Below are positions 41,301-51,057 of a DNA stretch of 64,000 bases, one piece after another. The notes under the pieces were generated by a model that was not told the origin of the DNA, ran no database searches, and saw nothing but the letters and a program-made list of their open reading frames with translations. The DNA is taken from positions 182,501 to 246,500 of the forward strand of contig WBZZ01002571.1 in the NCBI GenBank assembly GCA_019918135.1, written 5' to 3'. Positions within the stretch are counted from its first letter, which is position 1, and every line of letters starts with the position of its first letter. The DNA comes from Paulinella micropora. Its lineage: Eukaryota > Cercozoa > Imbricatea > Euglyphida > Paulinellidae. The position numbers were made by a program, and so were the translations under genes.

Positions 41301-44300
41301 TCTCATTCGCCTTGTCCAACAGGCAATACGTAGCGATCACAAGCAAGATTGGAGTATGGTTGGTGGACGTCAGCTGGATCTGTCTCAGAAGCCTCTTCGG
41401 GGTTTTGTAGGAATCATACTGGCAGTGAAAACCTGCCACCTTTTTCGTCAGCTTGTTGTGGGACCAGATGACGTCCAAAGTTTTTCGGCCACTATCATAG
41501 AAGAAAACAGGGCCTTTGCTCTGCTTCCGCATGTTTTCTGCGTAATTTTCCAACTTCTGCGGAATGGAGGTGCGGCACAGAATTGCTGGCGAAAAGCGAT
41601 CGATGAGCTCGCTGAGCAGGTCGTCGATATCTTGATACTGCGGCATGTCTTCATAGCGCGGTTCGTCAGGCCCATACACGGTGACCTCAAATCGCAAGAA
41701 TCCTCCGTTGCGGATTTTGGGATCTCGTAGCGCAGAGTTGACACGAAAGTTTTTGGAGAAAATCATGTCCATCAAGTGATGCCCAAAGCGCTCCCTCACT
41801 TTCCTACTTTCAAGCATTTGTGTGTCTTTGGCATAAACCTTGCACCGATACTTGTGACCCCGCCACCACATCATAAACGAAAAACAACTGCGGCCGCTAT
41901 TGAACCTCTTAGAATTGAGCTCGTATAGTGTACGACCCAAACCCACGTCATGTTCATTCTCGGGATCCTTTTGAGTTGAGTCGGGGAAATTTTCAGGGAA
42001 GCACGCAAGGTCTCCTGTCGGCGCAGGCAGAATTCTGAAGCCGGCGGCTTTCTGCAGGCATTCAAGGAACTTCTGAGGAATGAGCGTCCCGGCGCAATCT
42101 TGTGCCCAACAGCTGGATGCAAAATATATTTTCCTTTTCTTCAACTTTGGTTGGATGGCCCGAAGAACCTGGCGGAAGATGTCGTCGTCATTCTTGCTGC
42201 GGTTTGGGACGTTTGACACGCGCAATTCCTGTCGGAAGGGGTTCTCTTCTTTGTTTCCGTGCTCAGTCCTACCTCCCCGCCGATCTATCATGATGTTTAT
42301 ATTATCTAGGCCCTTTTTTTTGGCCTCCAAAATAATGAGATCGCGGGAAAACGACTTGCACTCTTCGATGTACCTATCAAAGATTAGGTCTCCAAAATCA
42401 TCTTGGTTTGCATACACAACCAAGGACAGGCCATCGCTCTGGACACCTCCATGCCTGTACAAGCGCGTGCCTTCCCTCTCGTCTTGCCCATGTTGTGACC
42501 AGTCGAGATCTCCCGTGTCCGGTGTCAATATCTCGCCTACCTTGCATGCCAAGTTTTCGAATTTGCATTTGGAGCTGGGACCAAGATCCACCACAGCCTG
42601 GGGTTGCAACAGCCGCTTGTGGTACTGTTCCGTTTCAAGAGGTTCCTCGGTCGGATCCTCCAACTGGACGGAGTCTGCTGAGCTTGCACCATCTTCTTCC
42701 CCAAGTCGCGCGGGCGGAGGGTCGGCAGCGTTTGCATTTTCTTTCCTCATCCTCTTCGGAACCCTCGATGCATATGGCGGTGCGCCGCCTGTTGTCTCGC
42801 GGCCTCCACCGCCTGCTCCTCCCGCTGTCACTGCAGTGCCGCCGCCTGTTGTCCCTACTCTGCCGCCGCCTCCGCCGCCTGCTCCTCGGTTTCTCTGCTG
42901 CTGATCTGGGGACCGATACGCCTCCGCACGAGAATATTGCGAGATCGCACGATTCATTTGGTCCACCAAATCTTGCTCGAGAGAGCAAACTTTCTTTTGT
43001 TGACCCCGCGTGAAACAATGGGGGTTTCTGCAACTTAATAATAGTACGTCGGTACCCTTGATTTCTATTTCGGCACCGTGCTCTTTTGAGTGTGCCTCGC
43101 CAAATAACGCCATGTCCTGATGTGGGCAAGAATGCTCATCAGCATATATGACAATAAACGTGATAACCACGTCTTTGCCCTGCAGCTTGATATGCGGTTG
43201 CACCTGCACAATTCAAAAAGGCGTGGATATCACGTTTCCTGTAAACGCTTCGGACAACAAGACTCGGAGACCTTGCTGTCGGCTGGTAGCTTCAGCCGCT
43301 CCCGCAGGATGTCGGGAAGCGCGGGGCTGCTTCGGACAACCTCCGTACCGCTTGCTTGCAGGTCACCAGCAGCTCGCGGCTGTTCGTCCCGCGACGATCT
43401 TTCTTTCCTCTTCCGTGAGGCCCTTGATTCCACTTCAGCCTCCCTGCAGCCGCCTAAGGAAAGTAGCGTTGCGCATAATATGGTCAGGAAGGCAACAACA
43501 GCAAAAGCACGAAAGTAGCGTTGCGCATAATATGGTCAGGAACGCAACAACAGCAAAAGCACGTGCATCAGGCGCACAGGCAGTAGGCCAGATAGGGTAT
43601 ATACAAGAAGCACCGCGGCTGGCTCCCGCGCATGAGCAGCCAGCCGCTGCCTGCCCTGCCCACTCCTTACCATTCTGCGGCGACGCATGCCCATGAGAAT
43701 CAGCTGGATGCGATTCCTCGAGAGACTCGTCAGCTGGCCAGTCATCAAATTCCACAATTTCTGCCGGTGAATTTGGGTTGGAACTGCTACTGAAGCGACG
43801 CTTGCGGCCACCACTGCCAGCTAGAAATAAGGACGCTGGTGAAGGGAGAAGTTAGAAAGTGCCACCACCAACCTACCCCTTACACCCTCACCCTCTGGCA
43901 TTCCCTATTATGCAGACACTAACAGCCCGCGGCCCCCTAACCCTAACACAAACACCTCTGCCTGCCCTGCACAGTCCTCCCTCCTGCCTCTGACTTTACC
44001 ATTCTGCGGCGACACATGCCCTTTAGAATCAGTTGGATGCGATTCCTCGACAGACTCGTCAGCTGGCAAGTCATCAAATTCCACAATTTCTCCCGGTGAA
44101 TTTGGGTTGGAACTGATACTGAAGCGTCGCTTGGGTCCAAATGTCGATTCCGAATCCTGCATGCTGCACCCACCTATAGTCGTGCGAGATATGGAATTCA
44201 AAGATGTAAATCCGCCCACTTACCCCTCACACCATCCTTCTGCCATCCAACGACGTGTACAGAAGCAAGGCAGTCGGACTCAGGCCAGGCAGCAGGCGGA

Positions 44301-44850
44301 TAGCAAAAGGGAGGCACACAGGAAGCGTCAAAGCAAGTAGACATGATCGCAAGGACAGGCAGAAAGCAGCGGTTTGATAGGTAGGCAGGTGCAGCATGCA
44401 CGATACATTAAGCAGGCAATGCAGATAGGCAGCTGCGAGTTGGTACGTAAATAAGTAGGTAGGTAGGGAGGTATGTAGATATATATACTCAGGTACGTAG
44501 GTATGTAGGTGGGTACTGTGCAGGTAGGTAGGTTATCTAACACAAGCTATTGCCCCGACCCCCGCCTCCCTTGCAGCTACAGACCAACGACGTGTGCCGA
44601 GCATGACCAGGGCGCCTGACCGGCCGGCGCGGCCCCATGCAATATGTTCTTTTACCAAGGAAGTTTCTTTGCGACTGGCCCACCGGCGCGGACCCATGTA
44701 ACCAAGAATAATTTTCTTTTAAGCCTGGCCCGGCCGGTAAAGGGGGGGGGCTGTTATATATATATGTTATATATATATATAAATATATATGTTATATATT
44801 TATATATATATATATATGTTTTATATATTTATATATATATATATATGTTT

Positions 44851-44882
<32 letters not shown>

Positions 44883-45015
44883 ATATTCAAAAGTCGTAAG
44901 TTTTGAGGGAACGACCTGTTAAAACTCGATCGCGAGAGAATTACTACCTACTGCCACCATCACTACTATCACTACGCTCACTGCCTACTACTACTACTAC
45001 TGCTACTACTACTAT

Positions 45016-45067
<52 letters not shown>

Positions 45068-46029
45068 GCTACTACTACTACCACTACTTTATAACATATT
45101 ATTTTTTTTAAGAAGACATACTAACACAAGCACAGTCCGCCAAACCCCGCCTCCCTTGCCGCTGTATCGACCCCTTCTCCTGCCGCTGGCCCCCCCCCCT
45201 CCCTCCCTCCTCCGAAGCAATACAGGAAATGAAAGGCAGGTGTGAAACACTCCGCCCAACCCCATTCCCTGCTGCTGTATCGACCCCTTCTCTCCCCCCC
45301 CCCCTGCCCCCACCCACCCACCCACCCCTCTGAGTCTGGTAGCATGGCTTTTACCATCTTCCAGCGTGGCGCTATCCGCGCGCTTGCTTTTGGTTTCCTG
45401 TTCGGCTATGTCGGACCCGCCGCCGGGTAGGTAGGGATATAACTGAATTACACTATCGTTCCCGACTTCATACTTTATCAACGTTCCTTCTTCGAGGGGT
45501 CTTCCATTGAAGACGAGGAATTGTTTATCCACGGGGATGGCCTCCTTCTCCTCGATAGCTTTTTGCAAGACTCCAATCGAGTCTGACGGGTCCATGCACA
45601 AGCTAATGATTCTAGAGCCCGGTACGCTGACAAACACGGAGATGCTGCCGCCTAAGTTGCAGGAAGGACAAACGGATTGAGTGCAAGGATGGACAATACA
45701 ATAGAAGCACTCCCACCTAACCCTGACCCCAACATAAACACTTCCGCTTACCATTCTTGGGTGACTGCGGCGCGTTCCGCGCGCGCAATTTTGACGTCCA
45801 CTCCGGGTAGGGATTTGCGCGACGCCGTGAAGAATCTGCGCAATGCGCTTCCTTGATAGACTCAGACTCGTCGTCTGAGAACTCATCCCACTCAATCTTT
45901 TCCCCCTCTGAGTCTGGAGACAGAAGACGCCGCTTGCGCCCACCACTGCCAGCTAAAAATAAGGACCGTGGTGAGTAGAGAAACTAGAAAGGGAGAGGGC
46001 AGACCAACACATTTCGATTGCTGCTGCAT
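38325..46029 (-). CDS. Ubiquitin-like domain protein with C-terminal C48/adenain-like cysteine peptidase
   Basis: I infer eight exons, all GT-AG on the minus strand: 46011-46029, 45752-45952, 45355-45651, 44000-44173, 43671-43820, 43272-43453, 40041-43203 and 38325-39097. They total 4,959 bases and stay in frame for 1,652 residues. Exons 2-5 are all phase 1-1. Exon 3 is a ubiquitin-like domain (SRIISLCMDPSDSIGVLQKA, FLVFNGRPLEEGTLIKYEV) ending LPGGG, close to the ubiquitin LRGG. Exons 4 and 5 are duplicates (NPNSPGEIVEFDDLPADES). Exon 7 encodes about 1,054 residues with a Cys/His cluster (CPHQD...CRNPHC) that I do not recognise. The last exon has the order of a C48/adenain-type peptidase: GTHWATMI (His), VVNT (Asn in the Asp position), CFQREGWACAY (Gln, Cys). 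The last two introns are the least certain. Confidence 0.6.
39311..39960. repeat. Degenerate (CTAC)n / CTACCGAC microsatellite
   Basis: About 650 bases are built of CTAC, CTACCGAC and CTGCCTAC units. It lies inside the proposed last intron (39098-40040) of the ubiquitin-like gene. Confidence 0.9.
44370..44540. repeat. GTAG-rich microsatellite
   Basis: GGTAGGTA/GTAGGTAT units read as the complement of the CTAC repeat at 39311-39960. They sit in the intron between exons 3 and 4 of the same gene. Confidence 0.75.
44756..44883. repeat. (TA)n with regularly spaced TGTT interruptions
   Basis: ATATAT tracts are broken by TGTTATAT or TGTTTTAT at roughly 20-45-base steps. The repeat is intronic. Confidence 0.85.
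44960..45090. repeat. (CTA)n microsatellite
   Basis: An almost pure ACT/CTA trinucleotide array in the same intron; frames through it are poly-Thr artefacts. Confidence 0.9.
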
Positions 46030-46110
46030 GGCGCTACCGCCTACGTAGCAAGGATTTTCCAATATCGTGAATATGTATAATTAGAGGCACAGCAGCAGGT
46101 GCGACAGCGC

Positions 46111-46164
46111 AGAAACGAAAGATCAACGCTTCCTCTTGGAAAAGCTAGATACATAGACTTGCAG
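46111..46164 (-). promoter_or_regulatory. Conserved start-site block, copy B
   Basis: GAAACGAAAGATCAACGCTTCCTCTTGGAAAAGCTA (split here as one block of about 36 bases) is shared with 47761-47814. It lies about 80 bases upstream of the proposed ATG (46029) of the ubiquitin-like/peptidase gene. Conservation outside coding DNA at matching gene starts suggests a promoter or 5' leader. Confidence 0.5.
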
Positions 46165-46169
46165 CAGGG

Positions 46170-46712
46170 TGCACCTCGCGAGCTCCTCTTCCCCCCCCCC
46201 CCCCCCGTTCCTCTGTCACACATTTTTTATTTCCTCTTCCTTTCCTTTCTCTCGTTACACATTAGGTGGGAGCGAAGGAAAAAATGTTGTTTCTGCCCGC
46301 ATGACAGCAAAAAAAAATTTTAGTCGCTCCCGTTTCCCCCCCCCCCCCCCCTCTCCCCTGCGCTCAACTCAATTTGGTGGCCAGCGGGAGGGAGGGGCAG
46401 GCTGTCTGGTAAGTTGGGAGCGAGTGAAAATCGGGAGGGAGGGAGGGGCAGAGCACGCCAGTAACGCGAGCTTTTTCGTCTTCCCCCGCCGCGCGGCAGA
46501 AGGGGAGGGGGGAGGCGGGGGGGGGGGGGGGGAGGGGGGTGGGGCGCTTCATGACAAAGGTCAAGAGTCAAAATTGATTGATGACGCATACTATGTAAAG
46601 CAAACTTCCGAGACGCGCGCATGCAGCGGGCACACGTACAATATTAGCACGGGTTACAAGCCGGTGCAGACCGAGAGCCGGCCCCGCCTAGCCCCGGACC
46701 CCGGTTAGGCAG
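46170..46712. other. Homopolymer-rich spacer
   Basis: C runs at about 46190-46206 and 46336-46352, and G runs at about 46516-46545. A plus-strand frame ending near 46708 (HTYNISTGYKPVQTESRPRL) might be an upstream exon of the zinc-finger ORF that follows, but no splice pair is convincing. Confidence 0.45.
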
Positions 46713-46880
46713 ATGCTACCACAAAAAGAATGCCCGCTGCAGGCGTGGGAGTGCAACGGGTGCCACAAAGCAAGCAGCTTCTCAAACCCAGTGTGCGCTG
46801 ATTGCAGGAAGCCCAACCCCTGGGTCCTGCGACTGCCTCCTGGTAGCATGCAATTTGCAGATTGGTACAGACTAGTGTGA
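46713..46880 (+). CDS. Small RanBP2/NZF-type zinc-finger protein
   Basis: A 55-residue plus-strand ORF starts at ATG 46713. Residues about 12-31 read WECNGCHKASSFSNPVCADC, the W-x-C-x2-C-x10-C-x2-C spacing of RanBP2/NZF zinc fingers. Many NZF fingers bind ubiquitin; others bind single-stranded RNA. The usual Asn after the second Cys pair is not obvious. It is short enough to be a single exon of a longer gene. It lies between two minus-strand genes of which one carries a ubiquitin-like domain, so a ubiquitin link is tempting but inferred. Confidence 0.5.
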   Translation: MLPQKECPLQAWECNGCHKASSFSNPVCADCRKPNPWVLRLPPGSMQFADWYRLV

Positions 46881-46919
46881 GGGAATCAATTGGGCGACGG
46901 GCTTATGTCGCTGGCACCC

Positions 46920-46990
46920 GAAGTCTTGCCAAGCGCGAAGATAAAAGTATGTGTAAACTAAGGCCAAGGGCGAAGATAAAAGTATTAAAT
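46920..46990 (+). repeat. Short tandem duplication
   Basis: AGCGCGAAGATAAAAGTAT and GGGCGAAGATAAAAGTATT occur about 46 bases apart just after the zinc-finger ORF. Confidence 0.6.
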
Positions 46991-47028
46991 AATATTATGA
47001 GGAGTACCTCTTTTTTCCCTTGTCAGCT

Positions 47029-47750
47029 TTAGAAACCCGTTTGGTTTCTTCTCCATGGTGAGCTGCACAAACCCATACCAGGCAGGACTGTAAAGCTGAC
47101 TTTAATGGTAGCGTTTACCCGTGCTGCTGGTTTGTCGCCACGTTGTGGATCTGGCATCGTAGGTTGCTTTCTCCCACCACAGTGCTTCTCGTCCAAATCC
47201 TGACGATTCTACAATAATAGGGAACGCAAGATAGAATGACATACAGAAAGACACAAAGAAAGTGACCCTTTTGAGGCCGGCAGAACGCTCAGTAGGAGCT
47301 TCCGTGTCCATCTCAAGGCGTGTGCGTCCTGTACAGAGCAAGGTATATTCAGAGGCATGAAATGCAAAGGTGGAATGACAGCAACTCACCGTTATCCATG
47401 TCCGAGAGTATGGGAGCTGCTGCCATAGAGCGACCGAAATCATCTTGCTGCGTCCAGGGCACTTTTCCCCCTTCAGCCTCTGAGTTGAGCAACTGCTCGA
47501 TATCAATGCGCCGCCGACCACCGCCTACCATCCAAAGACGCAGGAGCCATCATTATACAGCGGAAAAAGTTCCATGGTCGTTTCCTCCCTGTTCCCCCCA
47601 AACTTTCCTCTTTTGTTGCTATTCTTGTTGTTGTTGTTGCTTGCCTTTACCCTGTGCCCACAGGTATCGTGCGTTTCTGAAACACCAAAATAAAGCTTGC
47701 GGCCTTTTCTCTCTCCTACCTGATGAAGAGGGGCCGTCCTGGTCCACCAT
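47029..47750 (-). CDS. Short paralogue of the ubiquitin-like gene's N-terminus
   Basis: Four exons (47720-47750, 47390-47524, 47267-47328, 47029-47208) join in frame to 135 residues with GT-AG introns. It starts MVDQDGPSSSGGGRRRIDIE. The Gly-Gly-Arg/Lys-Arg entry and the acidic middle echo the N-terminal exons of the neighbouring gene (SGSGGRKRRLLSPDSEGE), and exon 2 is likewise phase 1-1. The first two exons are well supported by matching phase and splice sites; the last two are less certain. No ubiquitin-like domain is present. It is probably a duplicated and shortened copy of the 5' end of the larger gene. Function is unknown. Confidence 0.5.
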
Positions 47751-47760
47751 GAACACCTGC

Positions 47761-47814
47761 GGAAACGAAAGATCAACGCTTCCTCTTGGAAAAGCTATAT
47801 AGACAGACATGCAG
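47761..47814 (-). promoter_or_regulatory. Conserved start-site block, copy A, with TATA
   Basis: This block matches 46111-46164. On the minus strand it includes TCTATATAGC (47794-47803) followed by CTTTTCCAAGAGGAAGCG and then the ATG at 47750 only 11 bases beyond the block. The virus-like element begins within about 40 bases upstream of it. Confidence 0.55.
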
Positions 47815-47849
47815 CACGATGGTATATGTGGCGCTTGTGCCGCCCTGAA

Positions 47850-48712
47850 GAAGCAGAACCAGTATTCAAAGATTATATATTGGACTTATTCAAGAAAAAA
47901 CAAAACTCAAAGAAAGGCACTCGACAATATTTATTGGCTAAGTTGTTTATGAATGCTTTATACGGCAAAACCATCCAGAGACCGACAAACACAATAAGCA
48001 AATATATATCTAAAAATCACGAATATTGGAAGTTTTGGTCTGAGAATGTTATAACTGATATTGAAAAATTCAATGACGAACTTTGGCTTATATCAGGTAT
48101 TCCCGAGACGAACAAGAAAAAGAAGAAAAAATTACAAAACCCACTCACTACGGGGCTTTTATCCTAGCATACAGCCGACGGATTATGTATAAGTATATGA
48201 CAGAGGCTAATCCAAACAACAACCCCGACAATGACTATTATTATACCGATACAGACAGCATTCAATCACATGTGAATAATATTGAAAGAATTAAAAAGTT
48301 TGGTGATAGAAATATCGGTGGCATGGACGACGACCTCGGGAAGAATTGTAAAATAATAAGGGGATAATGGATAGCACCCAAGTTATATATGTTGGAGTAT
48401 GTAAAGAAGGACGATAAGGAAACACATTTCCACTTTAGAGGTAAAGGCTTAGACTTAAAGAAATTAAATCCCGTTTCATATGAATTAATGGACAAGGGCG
48501 AAAGCCTAACAAACACAAGAGACTTTATAATGAAGAAGATACACACTAGCAGAAACAGCAAACAGCAACACATTGAACACTTTAGCATACAACACCAAAA
48601 GAATGTCGTAAAAGTAGTTAATAAATCAAGATGGTGCGGACGAGACTTCTATACAGGTAATGATAGTATTCCTTACGGTTATCAAACGATGTTTATGAGC
48701 AAGCGAAAATGA
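47850..48712 (+). pseudogene. Protein-primed DNA polymerase B remnant (left)
   Basis: This is the C-terminal part of a family B, protein-primed-type polymerase, as found in Polintons, PLVs and adenoviruses. It has the KLFMNALYGKTIQ motif region and the catalytic YYTDTDSI motif (motif C), followed by the thumb-region sequence. The N-terminal half, including exonuclease and palm A motifs, is absent here. The remnant is broken. It begins at the host junction, so the missing part was lost at or before integration. Confidence 0.85.
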
Positions 48713-48753
48713 GCGTTATGTTGAATGAAAGCGATACTCATAAATATCAATTG
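48697..48753 (+). terminator. Gene-end stem-loop after PolB
   Basis: TATGAG...CTCATA arms enclose the shared motif AAGCGAAAATGAGCG and GAATGAAAGCGA, overlapping the PolB stop region. Confidence 0.5.
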
Positions 48754-48783
48754 ATTAATTTCTTTCCATAAAATTTTTTACCA

Positions 48784-48795
48784 GTCTATATAGAC
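48784..48795 (+). promoter_or_regulatory. Palindromic TATA-like motif
   Basis: GTCTATATAGAC is a perfect 12-base palindrome ending 2 bases before the ATG at 48798. It is conserved at 63297-63308 in the other arm. TCTA-type motifs are known late promoters in the CroV/mavirus system; the link here is inferred. Confidence 0.4.
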
Positions 48796-48797
48796 CA

Positions 48798-49085
48798 ATG
48801 ACCGTCCTCACCAGACTATGTGAGAAGTTTGAGAAACTCTCTATTGAAAATAAAAAAGAAACATTTTCTCTTACCGATGTTAAAAAGATAATTACTGTCG
48901 AAATCCAAATGATTGAAAATGCACGGGCAGGCAAGCCAAGGGATATTTTTCCATTTGGTAAGTATCGCGGGAAGAAGGTTCAAGATATCGCACTTATTGA
49001 TAAGCCATATCTTGAATGGGTTATGAAACAGCCGTGGTTTGATAAGTTTACAGACATTAAAAGTGAAGTAAAAAAATATTTATAA
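48798..49085 (+). CDS. DUF3820-like small protein (left arm)
   Basis: This ORF of the viral fossil encodes 95 residues. Its core FPFGKYRGKKVQDI...KPYLEWVM matches the DUF3820/exodeoxyribonuclease-X C-terminal pattern (FGKYKG...YLxWL). In bacteria that motif follows exonuclease domains; here it stands alone. A possible role in DNA binding or processing is inferred. It follows PolB on the same strand, as accessory replication genes often do. The copy looks whole. The right arm carries its counterpart. Confidence 0.65.
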   Translation: MTVLTRLCEKFEKLSIENKKETFSLTDVKKIITVEIQMIENARAGKPRDIFPFGKYRGKKVQDIALIDKPYLEWVMKQPWFDKFTDIKSEVKKYL

Positions 49086-49109
49086 AAAATTAATACTTAT
49101 ATTATATAC

Positions 49110-49463
49110 ATGATGACAGACCTGAACACCAAACAAGACTACTTGAATGAAATTGAAAAATGGAACATTGACATTGAAATTAAAAAGCCAACAATTAAAT
49201 GGACTAAACCTGACATTGTTTCTTTCTATGAGCAATATAAACCACGTGATGACAATGTGAAAGTAGTTATACCATCCAATATTGATTTGCAAGATAAATC
49301 AACATTTGCCATAACGGATAAAGAAGAAAGCACACCTTTTAAGGGGGCTGATTTAAAAGAGACTGGAATTACCGAAATAAAGACTAATGTAGGTGAAGAG
49401 ATAGCACAAAATGAAACCGATATTTTTCTTCAATATGGTAAGTATAAAAAAAATGAAAATTGA
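49110..49463 (+). CDS. Second DUF3820-related ORF (left arm)
   Basis: This ORF encodes 117 residues and begins 25 bases after the previous stop. The N-terminal part (LNEIEKWNIDIEIKKPTIKW) is charged and helical with no known family. The C-terminal end and following sequence again show a GKYK...KPYLEYL-type DUF3820 pattern, so two related genes stand in tandem. It appears damaged near its 3' end. It is present nearly unchanged in the right arm. Confidence 0.5.
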   Translation: MMTDLNTKQDYLNEIEKWNIDIEIKKPTIKWTKPDIVSFYEQYKPRDDNVKVVIPSNIDLQDKSTFAITDKEESTPFKGADLKETGITEIKTNVGEEIAQNETDIFLQYGKYKKNEN

Positions 49464-49583
49464 AGATATTGCTAAGATTGATAAACCATACCTTGAATAT
49501 TTAATTCAACAACCTTATTTTAATAATAAAGATGCGGTAAAAATATCTCTGATGATATTTTAGAAATTAGACTTTCGCCTCCA

Positions 49584-49612
49584 AAACTATTTCGACAACT
49601 TCGAAATAGTTT
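49584..49612. terminator. 12-bp stem, 5-base loop hairpin
   Basis: AAACTATTTCGA-CAACT-TCGAAATAGTTT lies between convergent genes. A smaller hairpin (ACATCGT/ACGATGT) follows at about 49630. The same hairpin sits at 62479-62507. It probably ends transcripts of the viral fossil from both sides. Confidence 0.65.
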
Positions 49613-49721
49613 ATTCGTCTATTTCTAAAACATCGTTTTACGATGTAATATTTTTATTTTATTTTTTTACGATGTTTGCAAAACACACGAAAGCGTAGTG
49701 AGAGTGCGAATTTGCAAATAT

Positions 49722-50968
49722 CTATTGGTCTTCTACGAAGTTAGCGATAATATTGACATTTCCTCCCCCACCAGCAGAGACAGACTTCTGAGTAAAAGTT
49801 AATACATCACTCGGCGATAGGTATATATCATAACTTCTAAGATTGATTTGTTGAGTTGATTGAGAATTTACATATAGTTTAAAAATTGTTGTTCCGTTTG
49901 CGATAGCACTCGCCTTTGTGTCAGTATCTATAATTGAATACTTAGAATCAATATCTGCAAAATCTGCTCCAGTTAGTGTTCCATTTAATACCATTCGGAC
50001 AACATTCGACTTAGTAATACTGTATCTTCATTTGTAATACTTATCAAAGTTGGATAAACATTTGAATAATTTGTTAAATTAGCACCGCCCGCATCAAATA
50101 CCGCTTTGTTTCTTATACTAATAATAGGACTTTCAGTGGTTTGCTGCTTTACTTCCTTCCACTTCGCTTGTTATGCTTGTGTTTATCGTATTCGTTCCCT
50201 CAATGAATAAACTGGCACTCGCTGTTTTAAGAGTTTGTATTCCAGTCGTTGCATCATTTCTCATTACTGCTGTAAAAGGTAATGTCGTATTTCGCAGGCT
50301 TACACCAGTATTAGCATTCGCATACTCAATCATATGAACTAATTGAAATAATCCTGTTATGGGATTTTCAATATAAAACTTAATAGCACCAAACCCAAGA
50401 TACTGAAATTGAATTTGAAATACATTTCCTCTGCTCCAGTCTAAGTTTGGCATAGCATAATTTCCATCGCAAGGGTCGTCCCAGTCTACTTGGTCAATAT
50501 AATTTGCGACACCTCCTTTAATATGTGCGATATTCATTCCTGCTTGATTTTTGTAAAAATAAAATCCATCAACGAGATCATTTCCTATTCCAATATATGA
50601 ATAGTAATCTTTTGTATCATCCGTTGTCCATAGAGCAGTAAAGCGGGCTAGGACACCCATTCCAGTTCTATATTTATTCTCCTTTTACTTACCAGTCTAG
50701 CATCTGCCGTAGCATCAGCAGTTGTTTTCAATTCAGCCATATTATTCAAAAATGACACAGATGATTTTGTTTCTGTTTTTGTCCATATCCTAGTATTAAT
50801 GGTATATGGAAAGATTTCTTGTAATACTGGTGTTAATTGACCTACTACTGCTTCGCCAAAAGCGGTTTTTGAACGATTTGTTCCAATATTACCATCATAT
50901 CCAACACTGACATTTATCATTTCTCCGTCTGGATTTTGTGCGATTAAGTTTCTCTGGTGAGTTTTCAT
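49722..50968 (-). pseudogene. Putative virion structural protein region (left arm)
   Basis: Three adjoining coding segments, starting MKTHQRNLIAQNPDGE, carry Gly/Thr-rich strand-like sequence (VSVGYDGNIGTN, ALWTTDDTKDYYSYIG, QIQFQYLGFGAIKFY). The position next to the capsid gene and the style suggest a virion surface or fibre-type protein, but I do not recognise the family. It is broken, with about two breaks. The right arm has the same segments in the same state, so the damage, or the splitting, predates the duplication. Confidence 0.5.
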
Positions 50969-51035
50969 GGTTTGTTTGTATATAAACAAAATAATAAATC
51001 TAATTTTTTTTTTAATTTTTTTGCTTTGGCTGATA

Positions 51036-51055
51036 ATCTCAAACATGTTTGAGAT
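51036..51055. terminator. Perfect 20-base palindrome after the capsid gene
   Basis: ATCTCAAACATGTTTGAGAT lies 3 bases beyond the capsid stop codon on the minus strand. It is repeated at 61048-61067 in the right arm. Confidence 0.7.
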
Positions 51056-51057
51056 AT

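Noticed and set aside
40041-43203. Rolling-circle Rep or Argonaute identity for the large exon
   Set aside because: A K-x-Y-x-K ... R-F-E pattern recalls some Rep proteins, but I found no HUH motif, and no PIWI catalytic tetrad was visible; left unassigned.
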